DNA of 64,000 nucleotides from Thauera sp. JM12B12 (GTDB taxonomy: Bacteria > Pseudomonadota > Gammaproteobacteria > Burkholderiales > Rhodocyclaceae): contig NZ_CP154859.1 of the NCBI RefSeq assembly GCF_039614725.1, positions 1,860,001-1,924,000 of the forward strand. The letters are read 5' to 3'. Made by a program: the position numbers and the translations under genes. The notes under the pieces are model-generated. The model saw only the letters and a program-made list of their open reading frames with translations, was not told where the DNA came from and did not search any database. This document shows positions 30,059-41,626 of the stretch, piece after piece (positions within the stretch are counted from its first letter, which is position 1; the number at the start of each line of letters is the position of its first letter).

Positions 30059-30817
30059 ATGTCCGGTGTCGCCTTGCGCCAGTCTGAGGGGGCCGCTTTG
30101 CGCGTGCGTGCGATCGTTCGATCTTCGTCTGTCCGGGAGGCGCTCGCGCGCATGCCCATCCTGCTTGGCTGCGACGATGCCGTGCTCGATGTGCTGGCGT
30201 GCGAGGCGGGCTTTGTCCGCCTTGGGTCGGGCGCTTCGGTCTTCGAGCGCAGCTCGCTGCCGACGGGCCTGTTCTTCGTCTTCAGCGGCGCCGTGCGGCT
30301 GATGTCGCAGTGCCTGGAGGGGCGGCCCAAGGTGGTCGAGATCTTCGAGCCCGGGCGCATGTTCGGGGAAATCGGCGTATTCACCGGGCAGCGCTATCGC
30401 ACGTGGACGCAGGCGATCGGCAGCACGGTGCTGGTCCATGTGCCGCGCGGGCATGTGCTCGAGGCGGTGGCGATGGACAACGCGCTCTCCAATCGCATGC
30501 TCGGCGCCGTATGCGCGCGCACCCAGCGGCTTATCGACAGCATCAGCAGCACCGCGTCGGGTGCCGCTTCGGTGCGGGTGGCGAGCTACCTGCTCGAGCA
30601 GCTTGAACGCACGGTGCGCCCCGATGGCTGCATCGTCCTGCCCGCACCGAAGAAGGCGATCGCCTCGCTGCTCAACCTGACGCCCGAGACCCTGTCGCGC
30701 GTGCTGCGCACGATGATGGAGGAGGGCGTGCTCAGCGTCGGGGGGCGACGCATCCACGTTCGCAACCGGACGCAACTGGCGCAGATGGTCGTCGCCGAGG
30801 CAGCGCCCGTCAGCTGA
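30059..30817 (+). CDS. Crp/Fnr-family transcriptional regulator
   Basis: 252 residues: an N-terminal extension, a cyclic-nucleotide-binding-like beta roll (about 35-150), a dimerisation helix and a C-terminal helix-turn-helix with KAIASLLNLTPETLSRVLR. The recognition helix ETLSRVL resembles the FNR branch. The Fnr-type N-terminal cysteine cluster is not evident, so direct oxygen sensing by an iron-sulfur cluster is unlikely; the effector is unknown. A strong GGGAGGGAG ribosome site precedes the ATG. The upstream gap 29899-30058 shows nothing clear. It is convergent with the MarR-type gene and could bind sites like those before the nir and nor genes, but that is only a possibility. Confidence 0.88.
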   Translation: MSGVALRQSEGAALRVRAIVRSSSVREALARMPILLGCDDAVLDVLACEAGFVRLGSGASVFERSSLPTGLFFVFSGAVRLMSQCLEGRPKVVEIFEPGRMFGEIGVFTGQRYRTWTQAIGSTVLVHVPRGHVLEAVAMDNALSNRMLGAVCARTQRLIDSISSTASGAASVRVASYLLEQLERTVRPDGCIVLPAPKKAIASLLNLTPETLSRVLRTMMEEGVLSVGGRRIHVRNRTQLAQMVVAEAAPVS

Positions 30818-30837
30818 GCGCGGGGACCTCGCGGCGT

Positions 30838-31275
30838 CTAGCGCAGGCGTGCGGCCACCTGCGGGAAGACCGCTTCAAGCTCCTTGAGCTCGCGGCGGTG
30901 ACGTTCGGCGATGCGCGCCACCAGGCGCTCCCCGGCGGGCGTGAGGTGTACCTCGACCGCGCGGCGGTCGTCGCGACCGGGACGACGCTCGACCAGTCCG
31001 AGCTTCTCGCAGCGCGACACCAGGGAGACCACCCCGTGTTGATGGGCCTGGAGCCGCTCGGCCAGTTCGCCCACGTTGGCCCATTCGCGACCGGGATAGC
31101 CCTTGACCTGCAGCAGCAGCAGGTACTGCAGGTTGGTGATGCCGTGCCGGCGCGTCAGCAGCTCCGAAAAGCGCAGAAAACGCCGCAGCTGGTAACGGAA
31201 ATCGGCCAGGGCCTCGTATTCACTCTTTTCGAGAGGCGGCGTGGCGGTCGCGGACGGTTCGGCTTTGTTTTTCAT
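30838..31275 (-). CDS. MarR-family transcriptional regulator
   Basis: About 145 residues of winged-helix MarR fold: helical dimer arms at both ends, recognition segment (NVGELAERLQAHQHGVVSLVSR) and the wing motif RRPGRDDRRAVEVHLT with the conserved DRR. Usually a dimeric repressor released by small ligands. I use ATG 31275; a TTG three codons upstream is less likely. No obvious target operon lies beside it: it converges on a Crp/Fnr gene and is followed on its 5' side by smpB on the same strand, 70 bp away. Ligand and regulon unknown. Confidence 0.88.
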   Translation of the reverse strand: MKNKAEPSATATPPLEKSEYEALADFRYQLRRFLRFSELLTRRHGITNLQYLLLLQVKGYPGREWANVGELAERLQAHQHGVVSLVSRCEKLGLVERRPGRDDRRAVEVHLTPAGERLVARIAERHRRELKELEAVFPQVAARLR

Positions 31276-31344
31276 CAGGGGCAATTCTAGTCTCCGCCGC
31301 CACGCTCCGGGTGGCTGGCTCCGCGTGCGGCAGTGGGGGGCGGA

Positions 31345-31791
31345 TCAGGCCTTCACCCGCATCAGGCGCTGCTTCTCGCGCTCCCAGTCCTTTTTCTTCT
31401 CGTCCTCGCGCTTGTCGTGCAGCTTCTTGCCCTTGGCGAGCCCGATCTCGAGCTTGATGAGACCTTTCTTGTAGTGCATGTCGAGCGGCACCAGCGTGTA
31501 GCCGGCGCGCTCGACCTTGCCGATCAGGCGCGCGATCTCCTTCTTGTGCAGGAGCAGCTTGCGGGTGCGGGTGGGGTCGTGGCGGACGTGGCTCGAGGCG
31601 GTGGTGAGCGGCGTGATGTGCATGCCGAAGAGGAAGATCTCCTCGCCGCGGATCACCACGTAGGATTCCTTGATGTTGGCCCGCCCGGCACGGATGGCCT
31701 TCACCTCCCAGCCCTCGAGGACCATGCCGGCCTCGTGCTTCTCCTCGATGAAGTAGTCGTGAAACGCCTTGCGGTTTTCGATGATGCTCAT
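31345..31791 (-). CDS. smpB: SsrA-binding protein SmpB
   Basis: Binds tmRNA and delivers it to stalled ribosomes in trans-translation. 148 residues, full length for the family, with the beta-barrel core ([19 protein letters not shown]) and the basic C-terminal tail ([16 protein letters not shown]) that enters the empty mRNA channel. The ATG at 31791 gives the standard start [14 protein letters not shown]; 17 further upstream codons are open but unsupported. Divergent from ratA-rnfH, a conserved arrangement in proteobacteria. The tmRNA gene itself is not in the window. Confidence 0.96.
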   Translation of the reverse strand: MSIIENRKAFHDYFIEEKHEAGMVLEGWEVKAIRAGRANIKESYVVIRGEEIFLFGMHITPLTTASSHVRHDPTRTRKLLLHKKEIARLIGKVERAGYTLVPLDMHYKKGLIKLEIGLAKGKKLHDKREDEKKKDWEREKQRLMRVKA

Positions 31792-31921
31792 GGTGTGGCG
31801 GTCCTTCGGGCGCGTGGCGGGCAGCGAAGCGCTGGCCCGCATGCGGTAGAATTGCGCATTTTAACAGTTCGGCTGCGCGCCCGTTCCGGCCGCTGCGCAG
31901 TTCCGACATCCCTCCTTGCCC

Positions 31922-32380
31922 ATGGCCGAAGTCAAGAAGCTCGTACTGATCGAATTCACGCCTGCGCAAATGTTCGAGCTGGTCGATCGTTGCGAGGATT
32001 ACCAGCAGTTCCTGCCCTGGTGCGGCGGTGCCGAGGTGCATGAGCGCACCGCCACCGTCACCGCAGCGACCCTGCACATCAACTACCACGGTATCAAGGC
32101 GCATTTCAGCACGGAGAACCAGAAACGTTATCCGCACGAGATGACGCTGCGGCTCACCGACGGCCCGTTCACCCACCTCGATGGACACTGGCTGTTCACC
32201 GCGCTCGGCGATACCGCCTGCAAGGTCGAGTTCCAGCTTCGCTATCAGTTCGCCAGCAAGCTGCTCGAAAAGGTGCTCGGCCCGGTGTTCAACCACATCG
32301 CCAACACCTTCGTCGATTCCTTCGTGAAGCGTGCGGGGCAGGTCTATCAATCTTCTTCAGCGTCGGGAGCCGGCAGATGA
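31922..32380 (+). CDS. ratA: RatA/Coq10-like START-fold protein
   Basis: 152 residues of the SRPBCC/polyketide cyclase fold (Coq10/RatA family; PasT in older E. coli literature). The N-terminus KKLVLIEFTPAQMFELVDRCEDYQQFLPWC is cut here only for description; its key features are the YxxFLPWC segment and the C-terminal FVDSFVKRA. Family roles reported are quinone binding for respiration and, in E. coli, inhibition of 70S ribosome association. Divergent from smpB and overlapping rnfH by ATGA. I favour the quinone-binding role, given the respiratory lifestyle, but sequence does not decide. Confidence 0.9.
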   Translation: MAEVKKLVLIEFTPAQMFELVDRCEDYQQFLPWCGGAEVHERTATVTAATLHINYHGIKAHFSTENQKRYPHEMTLRLTDGPFTHLDGHWLFTALGDTACKVEFQLRYQFASKLLEKVLGPVFNHIANTFVDSFVKRAGQVYQSSSASGAGR

Positions 32381-32703
32381 GCGCCATGATTCAGGTCGAG
32401 GTGGTCTATGCGTTGCCGCAGCGCCAGGAGGTGGTGACGGTCAAGCTGCCCGAAGGGGCGAGCGCGCGCCAGGCGGTGGAGGCCTCCGGTCTGCTCGAGA
32501 AATATCCGGACATCGAGCTCGACCGCCGCAACAAGCTCGGTATCTACGCCAAGCTCGTGAAGGCCGACGCCGAGGTGCGCGATCGCGACCGCGTGGAAAT
32601 CTACCGTCCGCTCATCGCCGACCCGAAGGCCGTGCGCAAGAAGCGCGCGGACGAAGGCAAGGTCATGAAGAAGGGTGGCGGGTCCGCCGAAGAGGAAGCC
32701 TGA
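32377..32703 (+). CDS. rnfH: RnfH/RatB family ubiquitin-like protein
   Basis: 108 residues with a beta-grasp fold signature (VEVVYALPQRQEVVTVKLPEG, then GIYAKLVKADAEVRDRDRVEIYRPL) and a Lys-rich tail. The family is called RnfH or RatB; its function is unresolved. Its start overlaps the ratA stop (ATGA), so the two are translationally coupled, an arrangement conserved across proteobacteria. Cytoplasmic. The 101-bp gap to the next, convergent gene shows no clear terminator. Confidence 0.92.
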   Translation: MSAMIQVEVVYALPQRQEVVTVKLPEGASARQAVEASGLLEKYPDIELDRRNKLGIYAKLVKADAEVRDRDRVEIYRPLIADPKAVRKKRADEGKVMKKGGGSAEEEA

Positions 32704-32804
32704 AGCTCGGGCCCGCAGTCAGGGCTTCGCTGCCCGAATGGAGGCGGGACGCGTGGTTCCGGGCATGAAACCCGTCAGCGACGATTCCCTTCGCGCGCGC
32801 CGTC

Positions 32805-33302
32805 CTACTGGCAGCTTTCCGAGAGCTGCTGTCGCAGCCGGCCAGCCTCTTCGGCTCGGGCGGTGTCGTCAAGGAACTCGCGTCCGCCCGCGGCATTGAA
32901 GCGACTGACGCGCTGGCCGGACTCGAGCGCCGCCAGTTGATTGCGCGCCTGTTCGCAGAAACGCTGGCGCTCGGCTTCGCGTGCGGCCTCCTCGTCGGCC
33001 TTTGCCGCGGCTTCCGCAGCGGCGGCACGGCGCTCGCGGAAGGCCTGTTCGCGCTCCGCGAGGGTGGGCGGACGTGCGGCTTCTGCCGCCTTCGTCGCGT
33101 CGCCTTCGGGCGCGGGTTCGACTGCCGCTGGAGGCGGGGCGGGACGCGGCACCGGCCCGCCACGGATCACATTCACGTCGCCGGTTGGCGGCGGCGTGTC
33201 GCTGTAGTGCATGCGGCCGTCCTTGTCCTTCCAGCTGTAGATCTGCGCAAGCGCGGGCAGCGCTGAGAACAGGGCGACGACGAGCGCGGCACGGCGAATC
33301 AT
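32805..33302 (-). CDS. Periplasmic DUF4124 protein
   Basis: 165 residues with a cleavable signal peptide (about 1-19, ending ALA|Q), then the DUF4124 core IYSWKDKDGRMHYSDTPPP, a Pro/Ala-rich spacer and a charged coiled-coil of Ala, Glu and Arg repeats (about 65-120). Family members are exported proteins of unknown function in beta- and gammaproteobacteria. It is divergent from guaB with only 80 bp between starts. Two cysteines in the C-terminal part may pair. I cannot assign a function. Confidence 0.88.
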   Translation of the reverse strand: MIRRAALVVALFSALPALAQIYSWKDKDGRMHYSDTPPPTGDVNVIRGGPVPRPAPPPAAVEPAPEGDATKAAEAARPPTLAEREQAFRERRAAAAEAAAKADEEAAREAERQRFCEQARNQLAALESGQRVSRFNAAGGREFLDDTARAEEAGRLRQQLSESCQ

Positions 33303-33304
33303 GA

Positions 33305-34846
<1,542 letters not shown>

Positions 34847-34867
34847 TCGCGCCTCCATGAAACACCC

Positions 34868-34896
34868 GGGCGGCTGCGAGGCCGCCCTTCCTTTTT
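34868..34896 (+). terminator. Rho-independent terminator between guaB and guaA
   Basis: Stem GGGCGGC (34868-34874) with GCCGCCC (34881-34887), loop TGCGAG, followed by TTCCTTTTT. It lies 21 bp after the guaB stop and 22 bp before the guaA start, so it is likely an attenuating stop within the guaBA unit. Confidence 0.75.
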
Positions 34897-34918
34897 CGAC
34901 GTTCGAGATTTCCGCCCC

Positions 34919-36484
<1,566 letters not shown>

Positions 36485-36549
36485 CACGCTGAAGTCTCCT
36501 TCATCGGCCGCACCCGCCCGGGGGCTGGCCGAGGAAGGGGCGAACGGGC

Positions 36550-37515
36550 CTAGTCTTTCCGCCCCAGCTGTTTTTGCGCGTACATGCGCGCGTCCGCGGC
36601 GGCCATCAGTTCGGTCACGCCCGGGTGCCTTTCGGGGTCGAACTGCGCCGCGCCCACGCTGTATCGAAGCGCGTAGCCGCGCGCCGCGTCGCTGTTGTGC
36701 GCATGTACGGCAGCGCTCAGACGGGCGAGCGGTTCGGCGAGCGTGTGCTCGTCGGCGTTCGTCACCAGCACTGCGAATTCATCACCGCCCAGCCGCCCGA
36801 TCACATCCACCTCGCGAAAGGTTTCGCGCAGCAGGCGAGCGAAGTCGGCGAGCGCGCGGTCACCCTCCGCGTGGCCGAAGCGGTCGTTGATCTGTTTGAA
36901 GAGATCGAGGTCCACGTACAGCATCGCAGCCGGCTTGCCCATCCGCCGGCACATGTTCAGGGCTTGCTGGGCAAGGCGTTCGAAGCCACGCCGGTTGGAC
37001 AGCAGCGTGAGCTCGTCCATGCTGGCGAGCTGGACCGCGGCGAGCTCCTGTTCTGCCATGTGGGCAAGGTCGCGTAGCAGTGCGAGGTCGTCGGCGCCGA
37101 AGCTGCGTGGCGCCGTATCGATCACGCACAGCGTACCGAGCTTGCTCCCGTTCGCGGCCTGCAGCGGACATCCCGCGTAGAACCGGATCCCGGGCGGACC
37201 GGTGACGAGCGGGTTGTCCGCGAAACGCGGGTCGAGCGCGGCGTCGGCGACGACCAGGGTGTCGTCGTCGAGGATGGTGTGGCCGCAGAACGAGACGTCG
37301 CGCGTCGTTTCGGTGGCCGCCAGTCCCATGCAGGACTTGAACCACTGACGGTCGGTGTCGACCAGGCTCACCAATGCGATCGGTACGTTGAACAGGCGCT
37401 TGGCCAGCCGGGTCAGCCGATCGAAGCGCTCCTCCGGGGCCGTGTCGAGGATGTTCAGGGCCCTCAGGGTTTCGATCCGGCGCGACTCATCGGGAGGGAG
37501 TGGGGGGGCGTGCAT
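36550..37515 (-). CDS. GAF-GGDEF diguanylate cyclase
   Basis: About 321 residues: an N-terminal GAF domain (about 25-160; DTDRQWFKS and SFCGHTI motifs) and a C-terminal GGDEF domain with RLGGDEF. No EAL domain, so c-di-GMP synthesis is the expected activity. No membrane segment, so a cytoplasmic sensor. The open frame extends 62 codons further upstream, but the family similarity begins at MHAPPLPPDE, so I use ATG 37515. No good ribosome site is visible. Ligand of the GAF domain unknown. Confidence 0.88.
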   Translation of the reverse strand: MHAPPLPPDESRRIETLRALNILDTAPEERFDRLTRLAKRLFNVPIALVSLVDTDRQWFKSCMGLAATETTRDVSFCGHTILDDDTLVVADAALDPRFADNPLVTGPPGIRFYAGCPLQAANGSKLGTLCVIDTAPRSFGADDLALLRDLAHMAEQELAAVQLASMDELTLLSNRRGFERLAQQALNMCRRMGKPAAMLYVDLDLFKQINDRFGHAEGDRALADFARLLRETFREVDVIGRLGGDEFAVLVTNADEHTLAEPLARLSAAVHAHNSDAARGYALRYSVGAAQFDPERHPGVTELMAAADARMYAQKQLGRKD

Positions 37516-38026
37516 GGCGGGGCGGCTGTGTGGTCGATCGATTCGTGTGTGTCGTACGTCCGGCTGGAGCGTTCGCCCCCGTGCGGCGGGCGGGCTGAAT
37601 GAGCGTGTCAGCCCCCGTTCGCGACGATAGTCAAAACCATAAGTTTGCTCAAGGTATTCATAAGCATGGGTAATTCCAGCGCGCCCTCGGAGCCGGGTCA
37701 AGGGTGATCACGCAGGAGCGAGGACGGGGCGTGATGGCCAGGCGTGTCGCGCTCCCGGCATCGCGCGCCGGGACGGGCGCGGTCCTGCGGTAAGATCGAG
37801 CGGGTCGCCGGCTCGCCCTCGGCCGGCGCGCGTTCGAACAGCATCATCGCTACTCCTTCGTGATTCTCATGTCCCGTCGTGTCGCAACGCCCCTTCCGCA
37901 GTCCGTCCCCGCAGCCCGGTCAATGGCCGGGGTCGCCGCGTGGGGAGCCGTGCCCTGCCGCAGACGAGGGGGCTGCCATCGCTGCAGGGAGGCGGCGGGT
38001 GGCCGGAAGTCTGCTGGAGGGGGCGC
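37516..38026. other. 511-bp gap between divergent genes
   Basis: No gene is supported here. Open frames exist on both strands but have the amino-acid bias of GC-rich shadows. A 53-codon frame (37869-38030) ends in an ATGA overlap with the next gene, but it has no ribosome site and no recognisable motif. The stretch 37625-37670 is AT-richer than its surroundings and holds the promoter candidate listed separately. A good GGAGG site (38016-38020) belongs to the gene at 38027. Confidence 0.6.
37624..37652 (-). promoter_or_regulatory. Promoter candidate for the GAF-GGDEF gene
   Basis: On the minus strand TTGAGC (complement of 37647-37652) and TATCGT (complement of 37624-37629) are 17 bp apart, in the only AT-rich patch of the gap. 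Two CTTATG copies 21 bp apart flank the -35, possibly a regulator site. Implied leader about 100 nt. Confidence 0.35.
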
Positions 38027-38929
38027 ATGACGGCCTGCGTCCGCTACTGGCTCCGCGTGCTGCGCAGGACCCTGCGGCTGTGGCTGGACGCCCAGGTGTT
38101 CGTGCATGCGGCCGCACTCGCCTTCTTCACCGTGTTTTCGGTGGCGCCGGTGGTGATCGTCGCCGTGACCCTGGTTGGCCTCGTACTCGGTGAGAGCGCG
38201 GCCCAAGGGCAGATCGTCGAGCAGTTGCGATCCGCGATCGGGGCGGAGGCGGCGGCCGCGGTGCAGACCGCGGTCGAGAACAGTCGCATCCAGCACAGCG
38301 GCCTGTTGCCGACCATCGCCGGCGTCTGCGCGATCCTTTTCGGGGCGACGACGGTGTTTACACAGATGCAGAACGCGCTCAATGCGATCTGGGGGGTGGC
38401 GCCGCGGCCGACGCGCAGCAGCGTGTTCATCTACCTGAAGACGCGCCTGCTGTCGCTGGCGGTCGTGCTCGGGATCGGCTTCGTGCTGCTCGTGTCGCTG
38501 ACGCTGAGCGTCTTCGTGCGTGCGGCCGTCACCTTCGCGCAGGACTGGCTGCCGATTCCGGTCCCGGTGGTGCTCGGGCTGGACTGGCTGGTGGCGCTGG
38601 TCGTGGTCACGCTGTTGTTCGCGACCATCTTCCGCGTGCTCCCTGACGTGGTGCTGGCCTGGCGGGACGTGCTGCTCGGCGCCTTCGTCACCGCCTTGCT
38701 GTTCGCGCTCGGGCGCGCGCTGATCGCGATCTACCTGTCCACCACGGCGACTGCCTCGACCTATGGCGCTGCAGCCTCGCTGGTGCTGCTGCTGCTATGG
38801 GTGAACTATTCGGCCCTGATCCTGCTGTTCGGCGCAGCCTTCACGCGTGCCCACTTCGAGGCCGCAGGCCGCAAGGTGCGCCCGCGCGCAACCGCGATCT
38901 GCGTGCACCGGCAGTTGATCGAGGACTAG
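38027..38929 (+). CDS. YihY/BrkB-family inner-membrane protein
   Basis: 300 residues with about six transmembrane helices and the family signature (VHAAALAFFTVFSVAPVV near the start, ASTYGAAASLVLLLLWVNYS near the end). Formerly annotated as ribonuclease BN by error; the molecular function is unknown, with roles in cell-envelope homeostasis or transport suggested. The ATG at 38027 has GGAGG six nt upstream; a longer frame starting at 37940 lacks family-like sequence. Convergent with the CBS-DUF294 gene with a 23-bp gap. Confidence 0.92.
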   Translation: MTACVRYWLRVLRRTLRLWLDAQVFVHAAALAFFTVFSVAPVVIVAVTLVGLVLGESAAQGQIVEQLRSAIGAEAAAAVQTAVENSRIQHSGLLPTIAGVCAILFGATTVFTQMQNALNAIWGVAPRPTRSSVFIYLKTRLLSLAVVLGIGFVLLVSLTLSVFVRAAVTFAQDWLPIPVPVVLGLDWLVALVVVTLLFATIFRVLPDVVLAWRDVLLGAFVTALLFALGRALIAIYLSTTATASTYGAAASLVLLLLWVNYSALILLFGAAFTRAHFEAAGRKVRPRATAICVHRQLIED

Positions 38930-38952
38930 CGGCCCCCGGGGCCCGCGACGGC

Positions 38953-40395
38953 TCAGTTGCGCAGCAGCTGGAGCTTGAAGTGGTGCTGGATGAAGGACTG
39001 GAATTTTTCCACGCCCTCGAGCGCCAGGCGCAGTTCGCCCTGCTCCATCGCATTCAGGCGGTCGAGCGCGACGTAGTTGCTCGGCGTCGCGTTCGCCCGC
39101 AACGCGGCGACCTGGCCCTGCAGGCGCATGATGACGAGGAAGTCGAACGCCGCCCGCAGGTCGGCGAACTGGTCGGGTCGCATCACGCCGCACTCGACCA
39201 GGGCCTCCATGCGGTCGTGCGTGCTGCCCTCGAGGCGTGCGGCTTCGATCGCGAGCGCCTTGATGCCGTCGGTGATGGCGAAGATGCCGGCCTTCTTCAG
39301 GTCGACCTCGCCGCGGTGGGGGCCGGATTTCTCCACCTTGATGCGCCCGAACCAGCCGAGCGGCGGGGCGAAGCGCGTCATGTTCTGCGCCATGCGCACG
39401 AGGAAGCCCTGTTCCTGGCTCATGTAGTGGAAGGCGTGGTCGCGCAAGGCCTCCACCAGGTCGGTGCGGCCGTAGATCGGGCGCAGATCCATGAACATGC
39501 TGCCGGTCATGACGTTCTCCGGCGTTGGCGTCGAGAGCCAGCGGGTGAGCTCCTGCCGCCAGGCCGCCAGGCTGCGCCGCCACTGCGGGTTCTTCGCCAT
39601 GATGCCCCCCGGGCAGGGCGGGACGCCGATCGAGATCAGCGCGTCGATAAGCTCTTGCGAGAAGGCTTCCAGGCGCGCGACCTCGGCGGCGCTCAGGCTG
39701 TCGGCGTAGATGATCGCGTTGTCCTGGTCCGTCGACAGCGTCTGCTCGCCGCGACCCTCGCTACCCATGACCACGAACGCGAAATCCGGCGTGAGGTCGG
39801 GGTAGCGCTCGGCGCGCAACAGCTCGATGAGGCGAATCAGCACCTGGTCGTTGAGATTGGCGATCAGGCGCACCATCTCGCGGATCGCGATGCCGGTTCC
39901 GGCGAGGTGGACGATGAGCTTCTGGATGCGACCGTGGAGTTCGCGCAGAGCGTCGAGCGAGTCCGCCTTCTCGATGTCGAGCACGAGCTGGTGGGGCGAA
40001 TGGGCCTGCACACGGAGGATGTCGGTGACGGTGATGATGCCGGCGAGCGCCCCGGCGGCATCCACGACGACGAGGCGGTGGATGTTGTGCCGCGACATGC
40101 GGTAGAGCGCCTCGTAGAGGACGTCGTCCTCTGCGATCGTATGCAGCGGGGCGCTCATCACGTCGGCGACCCGCAGCGTGGAGGGCGGCCTGCCGGTTGC
40201 CACGACCTTGTTGCGCAGGTCGCGGTCGGTGAGGATCGCGCTGGGCCTGCCATCGCTTACCACGACCACGCACGAGATGCTGCGCTCGCGCATGCGGGCG
40301 ACGATGTCGACGAGGTCGTCGTCCGCGGTGCAGCTCACCACGCTGCGCTGATAGAAATCCCGGATCGGGCGGAAGAACTCGTTCTCGTCTGCCAT
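38953..40395 (-). CDS. CBS-domain DUF294 nucleotidyltransferase-like protein
   Basis: 480 residues. A tandem CBS pair (about 10-135; VMSAPLHTI and IHRLVVVD motifs), which usually binds adenine nucleotides, precedes a DUF294 domain with the nucleotidyltransferase signature GSEGRGEQT and paired aspartates DQD, similar to the GlnD-type uridylyltransferase core, and a C-terminal helical DUF294_C domain. No cyclic-nucleotide-binding domain is present, unlike many relatives. Often found with an actP or DnaQ-type gene in other genomes; here it stands alone. Substrate unknown, so no symbol is given. Confidence 0.88.
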   Translation of the reverse strand: MADENEFFRPIRDFYQRSVVSCTADDDLVDIVARMRERSISCVVVVSDGRPSAILTDRDLRNKVVATGRPPSTLRVADVMSAPLHTIAEDDVLYEALYRMSRHNIHRLVVVDAAGALAGIITVTDILRVQAHSPHQLVLDIEKADSLDALRELHGRIQKLIVHLAGTGIAIREMVRLIANLNDQVLIRLIELLRAERYPDLTPDFAFVVMGSEGRGEQTLSTDQDNAIIYADSLSAAEVARLEAFSQELIDALISIGVPPCPGGIMAKNPQWRRSLAAWRQELTRWLSTPTPENVMTGSMFMDLRPIYGRTDLVEALRDHAFHYMSQEQGFLVRMAQNMTRFAPPLGWFGRIKVEKSGPHRGEVDLKKAGIFAITDGIKALAIEAARLEGSTHDRMEALVECGVMRPDQFADLRAAFDFLVIMRLQGQVAALRANATPSNYVALDRLNAMEQGELRLALEGVEKFQSFIQHHFKLQLLRN

Positions 40396-40455
40396 GCCTG
40401 TACGCGCCTCGCTGCGCCGTAAACAGGCGTCATTCTACCCGTTGCCGGGTTGCGC

Positions 40456-41352
40456 TCAGGCGCTGGCGTGCAGCGCCTGGCTCAGAAGCAGCCCCGGGTC
40501 GAGCGCGACGACCTCGCCGATCATGATCAGGGCGGGGGTTCGCAAGCGGGCAGCGCGCACCGCCTCGGGCAGGCACGCCACGGTGCTGCTCACGCCGCAC
40601 TGCGCGGGCGTGGTGGCGGCGTGGATCACCGCAGCCGGCGTGTGCGCGGGCAGGCCGTGTGCGATCAGGCGTTCGCAGATGATGTCGAGCGCGCCCAGCC
40701 CCATGTAGATCACCACCGTCTGGCGGGGGCGGGCGAGGGCGGTCCAGTCGAGGTCGACGGTGTCGTCCTTGAGGTGTCCGGTGGCGAAGACGAGCGTCTG
40801 CGCGTGCTCGCGGTGGGTGAGCGGGATACCCGTACAGGAGGCCGCGCCGGCAGCCGCCGTGATGCCGGGGACGATCTCGCATTCGAGCCCGTCACCGAGC
40901 ACGGCGGCCATCTCCTCGCCGCCGCGGCCGAATATGAAGGGGTCGCCGCCCTTGAGGCGCACGACGTCGAGCCCCTCTCTGGCGAGATCCACGAGCAGCC
41001 GGTTGATCTCGTGCTGCGGCAACGCATGGTTGCCCGCTTCCTTGCCGGCGTACACGCGGCGTGCGGACGCCGGAATGAGGGCGGCCACCGCATCGCCCAC
41101 CAGGTGGTCGTAGACGACCGCCTCGGCATTGGTGATCAGGCGCATCGCCTTGACCGTGAGCAGATCGGGATCGCCCGGGCCGGCACCGACCAGAAACACC
41201 TTGCCGGGGCCACCGCGCTTACCCTGCGCCTCCACGCTGGTGCCGGAGGCCGAGCTGCCGCGGTGGGCACGCGGTCCGGATGGCGCGCGAAAGCTGCGTG
41301 CCTGGGCGCTGCTCGACGGCACTGCGTCTGATGCCTGACTTCCTGCATACAT
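40456..41352 (-). CDS. nirE: Uroporphyrinogen-III C-methyltransferase (NirE/CobA)
   Basis: Uses two S-adenosylmethionine to methylate uroporphyrinogen III to precorrin-2, the first dedicated step toward haem d1 (and sirohaem). 298 residues; the core starts with VGAGPGDPDLLT and contains LKGGDPFIFGRGGEE. An N-terminal low-complexity Ser/Ala/Arg extension of about 50 residues precedes it. The ATG at 41352 is preceded by GGAG; upstream in-frame starts at 41391 and 41505 have no ribosome site. Its position directly divergent from nirS supports the nirE assignment, but a general cobA role cannot be excluded. Confidence 0.88.
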   Translation of the reverse strand: MYAGSQASDAVPSSSAQARSFRAPSGPRAHRGSSASGTSVEAQGKRGGPGKVFLVGAGPGDPDLLTVKAMRLITNAEAVVYDHLVGDAVAALIPASARRVYAGKEAGNHALPQHEINRLLVDLAREGLDVVRLKGGDPFIFGRGGEEMAAVLGDGLECEIVPGITAAAGAASCTGIPLTHREHAQTLVFATGHLKDDTVDLDWTALARPRQTVVIYMGLGALDIICERLIAHGLPAHTPAAVIHAATTPAQCGVSSTVACLPEAVRAARLRTPALIMIGEVVALDPGLLLSQALHASA

Positions 41353-41536
41353 GTTGGGTCTCCGGCGTTCGGGTGAGGCGGTCTTGTTCATTGTCTGGGC
41401 GATTCGTGCGCGGCCTGGAAACCCCTCCCGTCCGGTCCTCTGGGGCGGATCGGGAAGACCCGCGAGGTCCGCTCGGAGCGCGTCTGGCGGGCTTTCCGGC
41501 GCCACTGAACTTTATCCCTAGGCTTCATGTGGAAAA

Positions 41537-41550
41537 TTAATTCACATCAA
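41537..41550 (+). promoter_or_regulatory. FNR/DNR box upstream of nirS
   Basis: TTAAT-TCAC-ATCAA matches TTGAT-N4-ATCAA with one mismatch. A possible -10 (CATACT, 41574-41579) is centred 33 bp downstream, which puts the box near -41.5, as in class II activation. The implied leader is about 40 nt before the nirS ATG. Confidence 0.72.
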
Positions 41551-41626
41551 GGATGGGGCCTCCTTGAAAAAACCATACTGCGCTCACTCTGTTGTTTCAC
41601 ATCCCGTGTCGTGTAAGGAGAGGGCA

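Noticed and set aside
37850..38296. 148-codon minus-strand frame at the start of the YihY gene
   Set aside because: Low-complexity shadow; the plus-strand YihY protein has membrane helices and a GGAGG site.
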